Positions 1 through 5,790 of a stretch of 13,155 nt of DNA are shown here, in pieces (the first letter of the stretch is position 1; each line of letters opens with the position of its first letter). Source of the stretch: an uncultured Collinsella sp. Its GTDB lineage: Bacteria > Actinomycetota > Coriobacteriia > Coriobacteriales > Coriobacteriaceae. The DNA lies in NCBI GenBank assembly GCA_905207425.1, contig CAJLLB010000045.1, positions 1 through 13,155 on the forward strand, given 5' to 3'. The notes below the pieces were generated by a model, which saw only the letters and a program-made list of their open reading frames with translations, searched no databases and was not told where the DNA came from. Made by a program: the position numbers and the translations under genes.

Positions 1-1
1 C

Positions 2-652
2 GTCGTGGTCGGTGCGGTCTTTGGCCTTATTATCGGCGCGCGCCTGTTCTACGTCGTCTTTTACGGTGATGGCTACTATTGGGCCCACCCGCTCGAGATC
101 TTTGCCACCAACGAGGGCGGCATGAGCTTCCACGGTGGCCTGGTCGGCGGCATCTTGGGCGGCATTATCGTGTGCCGCATGTATAAGCTCGACGCCTGGA
201 CCATCGCCGACCTTGCCGTTATCGGTGCTCCTCTGGCGCTGTGCCTGGGGCGTTGCGCCAACTTCGTGAACGGTGAGCTGTGGGGTAAGCCGACCGATCT
301 GCCCTGGGGTGTGGTCTTTGGCGGCACCGCGGGCGATATGCCGCGCCATCCCTCCCAGCTCTACGAGGCGTTTCTTGAGGGCATCGTGCTCTTTTGCATC
401 CTGCAGGTGCTCAGTCGCAAAAAACCGCTGCTGCCCCAGGGTACGTTTATGGGCGTCTTTGTGATGGGCTACGGCATCGTCCGCTTCCTCATTGAGTTTG
501 TGCGCGTGCCCGATGCCCAGCTGGGTTATCTGCTGGGTGGCGTTATCACCATGGGCCAGTTGCTGAGCCTGCCGCTCGTAATCGCGGGCCTGGCGCTCAT
601 CATCTTTGCTCGTCGTCGCAACCAACCCCAGCGCATCTACCTCGACGCCTAA
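2..652 (+). CDS. lgt: Prolipoprotein diacylglyceryl transferase, 5'-truncated by the window edge
   Basis: Lgt is a polytopic inner-membrane enzyme that moves a diacylglyceryl group from phosphatidylglycerol onto the lipobox cysteine of prolipoproteins, the first step of lipoprotein maturation. The frame is open from the left edge, so the true start lies outside; the GTG at 5 is internal. Counting from that GTG, the visible family signatures are HGGLVGG at residues 43-49, the Lgt signature GRCANFVNGELWG around 82-94, RHPSQLYEA around 114-122, and GYGIVRFLIEFVR near 156-168, which includes the conserved arginine region. The visible part is about 215 residues against a usual 260-290, so perhaps 50-70 N-terminal residues are missing. 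The last helix is followed by a short basic tail (RRRNQPQR). A hairpin repeat begins on the base after the stop codon. The assignment is very secure. Confidence 0.97.
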   Translation, partial: VVVGAVFGLIIGARLFYVVFYGDGYYWAHPLEIFATNEGGMSFHGGLVGGILGGIIVCRMYKLDAWTIADLAVIGAPLALCLGRCANFVNGELWGKPTDLPWGVVFGGTAGDMPRHPSQLYEAFLEGIVLFCILQVLSRKKPLLPQGTFMGVFVMGYGIVRFLIEFVRVPDAQLGYLLGGVITMGQLLSLPLVIAGLALIIFARRRNQPQRIYLDA

Positions 653-685
653 CCACCACAAAGGGGACAGGCACCTTTGTGGTGG
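653..685. repeat. Hairpin repeat A (12-bp perfect stem, GGACAGG loop)
   Basis: Bases 653-664 (CCACCACAAAGG) are the perfect reverse complement of 674-685, with a 9-base loop containing GGACAGG. The stem begins directly after the lgt stop codon. Only a weak T run follows (TTT at 686-688), so it is a poor classical terminator, though it could stop transcription or protect the lgt mRNA end. The loop motif recurs in the hairpins at 714-766 and 2973-3006. Confidence 0.8.
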
Positions 686-713
686 TTTGCTGGGCAACGA
701 TGACAGAACCGTA

Positions 714-766
714 ACGTTTCCCCAGATAAAACCTGCCAAAATAAACCTGTCCCTTTTTTGCAGGTT
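714..766 (-). repeat. Dispersed repeat B, inverted copy of the element at 5584-5634
   Basis: The reverse complement of this stretch aligns with 5584-5634 at 45 of 51 positions plus a 2-base gap (counted by hand). It contains an 8-bp perfect inverted repeat, AAACCTGC at 729-736 and GCAGGTTT at 760-767. Read on the - strand, the loop of that stem contains AAGGGACAGG, the motif shared with the other hairpins. A second small hairpin (CAGGT, TTT, ATCTG on the - strand, 723-735) is kept in the other copy with an A-U pair in place of G-U. The element lies just upstream of the ribosome binding site of the gene starting at 788. Confidence 0.8.
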
Positions 767-787
767 TCTAGAAAGGCTCTTTGGACT

Positions 788-2971
788 GTGAAGGATTCCG
801 ATCTCTCCACAACGGCTGCGCGCGACGCTGCCCGCATCGTCTGGTTTAAGCGCTACCCCGCCAAGCAGACGCTCATCGCATTTTTGCTCGCGCTGTTGGC
901 GACCACGGCGTTTTCCATCGATCCCTCCCCGGTGTCGAGCAACGCAGTCTTGGCGATTGACCCCAAAGCCTCGGGCATGCTGTACGTGTGCTACGAGGTG
1001 CTCCTCTCGTTTGCCGGCCATACCGACGCGGTCATGCTGCTTGCACTTGCCTGCCTGCTCACCTTGCCGTTTCGCTACGTGTTCTTTGGCCGTGGCGACA
1101 CCTGGCGTCCATCGATCATTCTGCCGTCGCTGTTCTTCGCCATCTGCATGGTGTTCGGCCGCAGCTACGATCTCACCGACTCGGCCGAGATTGTCCTTGG
1201 CGACAAAGCCCGCATCATCTGCGCCTGGATTGGCGGCGCGGGCTGGATGCTCTTGGCGGTCGTTGCCTTCTACCTTGCCTTTGAGTGTCTAGATTGGCTG
1301 AGCTCTCGGCGCATTCCGTTTTCCGAGGCGCACTTTGGCCGCGTATGGCGTGTGACTCACGCCGTGCTCTCGGTCCATCCCTTTGCCGGGCCCTTCCTGG
1401 TGCTTATGATCGCCTGGGCGCCCACGCTCATCGCTTCGCTGCCTGGCCTTTTTATGGGAGATACGGGCGCGCAGATTCGCCAGTGGTTCAACTATCCCAA
1501 CGGCACGAGCGACTACTTGCGTCTGCTCAATCCTAATGTGTTGCTCAACGGGCATCATCCCGTAGTGCACACGGCCATTATCGGCTCGTGCGTCCAGCTG
1601 GGACTTTCACTGTTCAACAGCGCCAACGCAGGTCTTGCCATCTACACCTGTGCTCAGTTCGTCATCACGGCCGCCTGCATGGCCTATTCCATCTCGTCGC
1701 TGCGCAAGCTGGGCGTGAGCCTGCCGGTCCGCGGCGTGATCTTGCTGTTCTTTGTGTTTATGCCCATGTTCTCCAACTACGCGGCCCTGCTTACCAAAGA
1801 CGTGCTCTTTGCCGACGCGTTCTTGGTGCTGCTGGTACAGACCGTCAAGCTCGTGGCATGTGGCTTGCCCCGTCGTGATGCCAATGTCGAGCGAGCGGGC
1901 GAGAAAGCCCCCGTGCTCTTTGCGCGCCACGACTGGCTGCTGCTCGCTCTGGGCGCCATGGGTTCCACGTTTCTGCGCAACGGCGGCCTGGTGTTTCCCC
2001 TGGCGGCATGCGTAATCGCGGCGGCGTTTTGCGTATGGGACGTGCATGTGGCTCGTCGTGCAGCCAAGCAGACTGGTGCTGCGCCTTCGGGCGCCATCCC
2101 GCGTTTCCGCTGGGTTGGCGTTCTTGCGGTGCTCGCGCTCTGCCTTGCCTCTAATATGTACTTCACCAAGGTCTTTATGCCGGCGCACGATATCACGCCT
2201 GGTTCCAAGCGCGAAATCCTCTCGATTCCGTTCCAGCAGACGGCTCGTTTCGTCCAAAAGCACGACGGCCTCAACTCGGGCGTCAACCCCACGGTTAAGG
2301 AGGACGGCACCATCGTGGAGGCTCCTTGCGACGGTTCGGTGACCGACGAAGAGCGTGCCGTGATCGATCGCGTACTCAAGTACGAGAACCTGGGCCGCCG
2401 CTACAACCCCGACAAGTCCGATGCCGTCAAGAACTGCTTTAACGAGTACGCCTCGCAGGAGGACATCGATGCCTATTTTGAGGTATGGGCTCAGATGTTT
2501 AAGAAGGATCCCGAGTGCTATATTTCGGCGCTTATCAATAACTACTATGGTTATTTTTATCCGAGCGCGCGCGATGCCTGGGTCTACAGCACGGCGCGTA
2601 GTGCCGAGATTATGGCACGCCCCGATAATCTCAAGTACTTCGACTTCCATCCGGTCGATAGCAAGGTTGTGCGCTGGTGCGACCACCTGATCAATCTGTA
2701 CCGTGTAGCGGTGCAGCGCATCCCGTTTATTTCGCTCACCATGAGCTCGGCCACCTATGTGTGGATCATGATCGCCGTGGTGGTCTACCTGCTGCGTCGT
2801 CATTCATGGCGTGCGCTGGCGATCTGGGTGCCGCTGTTGGGCGTGCTTGCCGTGTGCCTGATTGGTCCGTGTAACGGATCGACCTACATGCGCTACCTGT
2901 ATCCGGTCATCGCCTGCATGCCCTTCGCCATCGGCGCCACCGTCACCCGCAGCGACTTCCTCTGGTTCTAA
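788..2971 (+). CDS. Large polytopic membrane protein, DUF6020-like
   Basis: This is a 727-residue protein with many hydrophobic segments. I recognise it as DUF6020-like from motifs: GDTGAQIRQW near residues 224-233, NGHHPVVHT near 254-262, LLTKDVLF near 334-341, FLRNGG near 405-410, CYISALINNYYGYFYP near 587-602 and NGSTYMRYLYP near 696-706. Hydrophobic helices fill roughly residues 28-45, 80-155, 200-225, 285-360, 390-425 and 450-465. A large polar domain spans about 470-640, followed by two or more C-terminal helices. A polytopic protein with an acidic residue in an early loop and a large polar domain recalls GT-C glycosyltransferases, but that is inference and the reaction is unknown. I chose GTG 788, with AGAAAGG at 770-776 as ribosome binding site; a longer reading from TTG 758 would begin inside a repeat. 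It stands alone between two hairpin repeats. Confidence 0.75.
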   Translation: MKDSDLSTTAARDAARIVWFKRYPAKQTLIAFLLALLATTAFSIDPSPVSSNAVLAIDPKASGMLYVCYEVLLSFAGHTDAVMLLALACLLTLPFRYVFFGRGDTWRPSIILPSLFFAICMVFGRSYDLTDSAEIVLGDKARIICAWIGGAGWMLLAVVAFYLAFECLDWLSSRRIPFSEAHFGRVWRVTHAVLSVHPFAGPFLVLMIAWAPTLIASLPGLFMGDTGAQIRQWFNYPNGTSDYLRLLNPNVLLNGHHPVVHTAIIGSCVQLGLSLFNSANAGLAIYTCAQFVITAACMAYSISSLRKLGVSLPVRGVILLFFVFMPMFSNYAALLTKDVLFADAFLVLLVQTVKLVACGLPRRDANVERAGEKAPVLFARHDWLLLALGAMGSTFLRNGGLVFPLAACVIAAAFCVWDVHVARRAAKQTGAAPSGAIPRFRWVGVLAVLALCLASNMYFTKVFMPAHDITPGSKREILSIPFQQTARFVQKHDGLNSGVNPTVKEDGTIVEAPCDGSVTDEERAVIDRVLKYENLGRRYNPDKSDAVKNCFNEYASQEDIDAYFEVWAQMFKKDPECYISALINNYYGYFYPSARDAWVYSTARSAEIMARPDNLKYFDFHPVDSKVVRWCDHLINLYRVAVQRIPFISLTMSSATYVWIMIAVVVYLLRRHSWRALAIWVPLLGVLAVCLIGPCNGSTYMRYLYPVIACMPFAIGATVTRSDFLWF

Positions 2972-2972
2972 C

Positions 2973-3006
2973 TTGGTGCATTGGGGGTCAGGTTTCTTTG
3001 CACCAA
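2973..3006. repeat. Hairpin repeat C (8-bp perfect stem, GGGGGTCAGG loop)
   Basis: TTGGTGCA at 2973-2980 is the perfect reverse complement of TGCACCAA at 2999-3006. The 18-base loop contains GGGGGTCAGG, close to the GGGACAGG motif of repeats A and B although the stem is unrelated. It starts one base after the stop codon of the preceding gene. No T tract follows (AAGGGGTCATC), so it does not look like an intrinsic terminator. Confidence 0.65.
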
Positions 3007-3136
3007 AGGGGTCATCATTACGACGCCTTCATTTTGGGGTTTATCTCGCAGGCCAGTAGGTATATCATAACGACGTTTGTTTATATTGCCCGAGCATCTG
3101 CGCTGGGCTTTAGGTCGAAACCGATAGGAGACACGT

Positions 3137-3943
3137 ATGTCCGGACACTCTAAGTGGGCCACAACCAAGCATCGTAAGGGCGCGCAAGACGCCAAGCGTT
3201 CCGCCCTCTTCTCCAAGCTGAGCCGCAACATCACCGTTGCTGCCCGTCTCGGCGGCGACCCGCTGCCCGAGAACAACGCCAGCCTCGCCGCTGCCGTTGC
3301 CAAGGCCAAGGCTCAGTCCATGCCTAAGGACAAGATCAAGTCCGCTATCGACAAGGCTTTTGGTTCGGGTGCCGATGCCGCCGTCTACGAGAACATCGTG
3401 TACGAGGGCTATGGTCCCGCCGGTGTCGCCGTCTACGTCGACTGCCTGACCGACAACCGCAACCGTACCGCCGCTGATGTCCGTTCCGCCTTCTCCCACG
3501 CTGGTGGCAACCTGGGCACCTCCGGCTCCGTCGCCTTCCAGTTTGAGCGTAAGGGCCAGATCGTCGTCGCCAAGGAGATCCTGGACGAGAACGCCAAGAA
3601 GGAGACCATGATCGCCAACGGTGCTGCCGGTGACGAGGATGAGTTCATGATGGCCATCGCCGAGGCCGGTGGCGAGGACTACGAGGACGCCGGCGAGGAG
3701 TGGATCGTCTGGACTGCTGCCAACGACGTTATGGCTGTCTCCAAGGCGCTCGAGGAGCAGGGCGTCCAGGTCAAGGGCTCCGAGACCACCATGGTCCCGA
3801 CCACCCCGACCGAGGTCTCCGGCACCGACGCCAAGAAGGTTCAGCGCCTCATCGACCGTCTTGAGGAGCTCGACGACGTCCAGGATGTTTACAGCACCAT
3901 GGACATGACCGACGAGGTCATCGCTGCCCTCGAGGAGGAGTAG
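3137..3943 (+). CDS. yebC: YebC/PmpR/TACO1 family protein
   Basis: A 268-residue cytosolic protein of the YebC/PmpR/TACO1 family, known by its opening MSGHSKWATTKHRKGAQDAK and by motifs such as VYEGYGPAGVAVYVDCLTDN (about 95-114), RNRTAADVRSAF (about 115-126) and GNLGTSGSVAFQF (about 131-143). Members were first described as transcription regulators; more recent work ties YebC and mitochondrial TACO1 to relief of ribosome stalling at proline-rich sequences. It is longer than the usual 240-250 residues, with extra acidic and alanine-rich sequence around 150-180 and an acidic C-terminus (ALEEE). ATG 3137 has AGGAG at 3126-3130, six bases upstream. Codon use is strongly biased to C/G-ending codons, suggesting good expression. 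It is a single gene closed by a terminator. In many bacteria yebC lies near ruvC/ruvA; here that neighbourhood is absent. Confidence 0.96.
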   Translation: MSGHSKWATTKHRKGAQDAKRSALFSKLSRNITVAARLGGDPLPENNASLAAAVAKAKAQSMPKDKIKSAIDKAFGSGADAAVYENIVYEGYGPAGVAVYVDCLTDNRNRTAADVRSAFSHAGGNLGTSGSVAFQFERKGQIVVAKEILDENAKKETMIANGAAGDEDEFMMAIAEAGGEDYEDAGEEWIVWTAANDVMAVSKALEEQGVQVKGSETTMVPTTPTEVSGTDAKKVQRLIDRLEELDDVQDVYSTMDMTDEVIAALEEE

Positions 3944-3948
3944 CGCCC

Positions 3949-3966
3949 GCACGGGTTAAGCCGTGC
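3949..3966 (+). other. Small hairpin just after yebC
   Basis: GCACGG at 3949-3954 pairs with CCGTGC at 3961-3966 around a 6-base loop, five bases after the yebC stop codon. It has no following T tract and may only protect the mRNA 3' end, since a better terminator lies at 4013-4056. Confidence 0.4.
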
Positions 3967-4012
3967 ATATCTGGGCATAATGAAGCGAGCATGCAAGCCT
4001 CGTGGAATAGAT

Positions 4013-4056
4013 GAGCCGGATCCGCGTGCGTAGAGCACCGGACCCGGCTCTTTTAT
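4013..4056 (+). terminator. Intrinsic terminator between yebC and amaP
   Basis: GAGCCGGATCCG (4013-4024) pairs with CGGACCCGGCTC (4039-4050) over 12 positions with one mismatch, followed by TTTTAT at 4051-4056. It is well placed to end the yebC transcript. The T tract runs straight into a TATAAT sequence. Confidence 0.8.
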
Positions 4057-4059
4057 AAT
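4054..4059 (+). promoter_or_regulatory. Candidate -10 element (TATAAT) for the amaP operon
   Basis: A perfect TATAAT begins within the T tract of the yebC terminator, 51 bases before the amaP start. The -35 position at 17-base spacing (4031-4036, TAGAGC) does not match the consensus and lies inside the terminator hairpin, so support is partial. AT-rich sequence is expected here anyway because of the terminator tail. Confidence 0.3.
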
Positions 4060-4109
4060 GATGCGAACCGTTTTGCATTTCGAGAGCCGAGATTTGAAGG
4101 GAGCGCCGC

Positions 4110-4655
4110 GTGCGCGTACTCAAACGAGCCCTAGCGATTGTGTATCTTGCCGCCGCCATCGTGGCGCTGGGTACGCTTGTCTGCCAGTTTTGGGGGCCGT
4201 ATACGTATCGCTTTATGCTGCTGATGCGCGACCCCATGCCGCGCATTGTCGTGACGGCATGCGGCGGAGTTGTGGCGATCGGCGTGCTGGTAAGCTTTTT
4301 CCGCCTGATGTTTGCTCGTCGCGAGCCGTCCTGCGTGCATCCGGCGGGGGAGCGCAATATCGAGGTTACCCTTGCGGCGCTTTCTTCGTGTGCCAGGGCT
4401 GCTGCCGAGCGCGACGACCGCGTGATGGTCGAGCATGTCGAGGCCCGCGTCCAAGGCCCCGACGATTCGCACGTCCGATTTAAGGTCGAGGCTATCGCGC
4501 TTGACGATAAGGACGTGGCATCTCTGGCTACCGCGATGCAGCAGCGCATCGAGGAAGCTTGCGACACCATGCTCGGCACGCCGGGTACGACCACGCGCGT
4601 CCGTTTTTTGCCGTCCAAGACTACCGTCCAGACCGTGGAGGTTTCCGGTGAGTGA
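4110..4655 (+). CDS. amaP: Alkaline shock response membrane anchor protein AmaP
   Basis: A 181-residue protein with two N-terminal membrane helices (about 4-28 and 43-68) and a C-terminal cytosolic alpha/beta domain of about 100 residues. This is the layout of AmaP, which in Staphylococcus aureus tethers the abundant cytosolic protein Asp23 to the membrane. Sequence identity to known AmaP is probably low, so the name rests on architecture plus the two genes downstream. The start is GTG 4110, with GAAGGGAG at 4096-4103 six bases upstream. The stop codon overlaps the next gene by 8 bases (GTG at 4648, TGA at 4653-4655), which implies translational coupling. Between the helices is a short loop with RDPMPR; a basic patch (RLMFARRE) follows helix 2, placing the C-terminal domain in the cytosol. 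Confidence 0.8.
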   Translation: MRVLKRALAIVYLAAAIVALGTLVCQFWGPYTYRFMLLMRDPMPRIVVTACGGVVAIGVLVSFFRLMFARREPSCVHPAGERNIEVTLAALSSCARAAAERDDRVMVEHVEARVQGPDDSHVRFKVEAIALDDKDVASLATAMQQRIEEACDTMLGTPGTTTRVRFLPSKTTVQTVEVSGE

Positions 4656-5025
4656 TACCAATCAAGATAAGACCGCTCGTACGCCGCGCCTGACGATTGA
4701 CCAGAGCGCCACGCCGGCGAGCGAACCTGTTGATTCCAAAGCAGAGGCAACCGAGTTGCAAGACGCAGCAGCCGCGGATTTTGACGAGGCTATGGGTCTC
4801 ATCAAGGGTACGGGGGCGGCTATCTGGAGCTATGCCGTCCGTCATCCCAATACCACGCTCGGAGCCGTCGCTGGTTTTGTGCTCGCCGTGTTGGTGCTCA
4901 CGTTGGGCCTGTGGGACACGCTCGTCATTGCATTCTTCGTGCTGATCGGCGCAGTGATTGGCCAGATTCGTGACGGCGAGAACGGGATCGTCAACTTCTT
5001 CGGTCGTCTGTTTAGCGGTCGCTAA
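4648..5025 (+). CDS. DUF2273 family small membrane protein with N-terminal extension
   Basis: A 125-residue protein whose C-terminal half (about 65-125) is a DUF2273 domain: two close hydrophobic helices (about 70-86 and 89-106) ending in GQIRDGENGIVNFFGRLF. DUF2273 proteins are typical partners of AmaP and Asp23 in Gram-positive bacteria; their exact role is not known. The family is usually only about 60-80 residues, so the polar, alanine- and acid-rich first 60 residues are an added N-terminal segment, probably cytosolic and flexible. The start is GTG 4648, with GGAGG at 4637-4641 six bases upstream inside the end of amaP, giving an 8-base overlap. A longer open reading in the same frame extends into amaP but lacks a better start. 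Confidence 0.85.
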   Translation: MSDTNQDKTARTPRLTIDQSATPASEPVDSKAEATELQDAAAADFDEAMGLIKGTGAAIWSYAVRHPNTTLGAVAGFVLAVLVLTLGLWDTLVIAFFVLIGAVIGQIRDGENGIVNFFGRLFSGR

Positions 5026-5069
5026 TATGTATTCGACTGTCGCATCCGCGGCAGGCATAAGGAGGAACC

Positions 5070-5585
5070 ATGGCTTTTAATACGAAGGTCGATGTAGCCG
5101 ATACCGAGCTCGAGGCAGACGAGACCGTCACCGCCGAGGCCGAGGATGTGACGCTCGAGGATGAGGCGCTCGTCGAGGCCGAGTCCGATGCTGATGAGGA
5201 CGACGAGGAAGCGGACGAGTCCGAGGACTCGCTGACCTATTCCAACGGTGTGATCGAGAAGATCGTCGCCATGGCCACCCGCGAGGTACCGCACGTCCTG
5301 GGCATGAAGGGCAACCTCATGCACTTTGTGCAGGAGCAGTTTGGTGCCGAGAATCTGACCAAGGGCGTGACAGTCGAGGTCACCGATGACAACCGCGTGG
5401 TCGTTAACATTTCCGTCATTATCGAGTACGGCGCCTATGCGCCCGCGATTTTCGACGACGTTAAGGCGCGCGTGACCGAGCGTCTGGCTGCGATGACCGG
5501 CCTTGAGGTGGCAGGCGTCAACCTGCGCATCGAGGATGTTATCACCCCCGAGGAGTACGAGCACCGCACCAACCAGCACGAGTAA
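5070..5585 (+). CDS. Asp23/Gls24 family envelope stress response protein
   Basis: A 171-residue protein with an Asp23/Gls24 domain from about residue 55 to 160: LTYSNGVIEKIVAMATREVP at the start, VEVTDDNRVVVNISVIIEYG in the middle (about 102-121) and VAGVNLRIEDVITPEE near the end. Asp23 family proteins are abundant and membrane-associated through AmaP, and are linked to cell-envelope stress and alkaline shock. Residues 10-54 form a strongly acidic extension (runs such as ESDADEDDEEADESED) not seen in short family members; it may be a disordered tail. ATG 5070 has an excellent AAGGAGGA at 5059-5066. It is the last gene of the amaP operon, 44 bases after the DUF2273 stop; a repeat and a strong terminator follow. 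Several paralogues are common in one genome, so no symbol is given. Confidence 0.92.
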   Translation: MAFNTKVDVADTELEADETVTAEAEDVTLEDEALVEAESDADEDDEEADESEDSLTYSNGVIEKIVAMATREVPHVLGMKGNLMHFVQEQFGAENLTKGVTVEVTDDNRVVVNISVIIEYGAYAPAIFDDVKARVTERLAAMTGLEVAGVNLRIEDVITPEEYEHRTNQHE

Positions 5586-5634
5586 CCTACCAAAAAGGGA
5601 TGTTTATTTTGGCAGATTTTATCTGCGAAAACGT
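5584..5634 (+). repeat. Dispersed repeat D, direct-orientation copy of the element at 714-766
   Basis: This 51-base stretch overlaps the last two bases of the Asp23 stop codon and matches the reverse complement of 714-766 at 45 of 51 positions with a 2-base gap. Conserved blocks include AAAAAGGGA, GTTTATTTTGGCAG, TTTTATCTG and AAACGT. It holds a perfect small hairpin, GCAGAT (5612-5617), TTT, ATCTGC (5621-5626). The gap removes part of the GGGACAGG motif, so this copy looks degenerate. A terminator follows three bases later. Confidence 0.8.
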
Positions 5635-5636
5635 CA

Positions 5637-5680
5637 AACGGCCGGTCGCACGGATGTATGTGCGGCCGGCCGTTATTTGT
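5637..5680 (+). terminator. Strong intrinsic terminator after the Asp23 operon
   Basis: Bases 5637-5651 (AACGGCCGGTCGCAC) pair with 5660-5674 over 15 positions including one G-U, around an 8-base loop. A modest T-rich tail (ATTTGT) follows. It is the strongest hairpin in the window and marks the end of the amaP/DUF2273/asp23 transcript. Confidence 0.82.
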
Positions 5681-5719
5681 ATGCCCCCGATGTAGGCATA
5701 CCACTCGTCTAACTAGGGG

Positions 5720-5747
5720 TTGCAATCGTCGCGTTCCGCGTTACCCT
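5720..5747 (+). promoter_or_regulatory. Weak promoter candidate upstream of the YitT gene
   Basis: TTGCAA at 5720-5725 resembles a -35 box, and TACCCT at 5742-5747 is a poor -10 at 16-base spacing; CCTAAT at 5745-5750 is an alternative. A promoter is expected here because a strong terminator precedes the gene, but the match is only partial. Confidence 0.25.
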
Positions 5748-5790
5748 AATGGGCGCATTGTTTCCAAATTGTTAACGAGGGGTTGCCGTA

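Noticed and set aside
758..787. An earlier TTG start for the DUF6020-like gene.
   Set aside because: The TTG lies within repeat B and has no ribosome binding site; GTG 788 follows AGAAAGG at an acceptable distance.
1607..2803. A 398-codon - strand open frame inside the DUF6020-like gene.
   Set aside because: It is a shadow of high third-position GC; the + strand frame has membrane helices and family motifs, the - strand frame has neither.
653..3006. Hairpins A and C as ordinary intrinsic terminators.
   Set aside because: Neither is followed by a proper T tract, and their shared loop motif is not explained by termination; a secondary role in stopping transcription is still possible.
3110..3952. 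A 280-codon - strand open frame covering yebC.
   Set aside because: Its Leu/Gly/Val/Asp-rich composition is the antisense image of yebC codon use; yebC is a clear family match with a good ribosome binding site.
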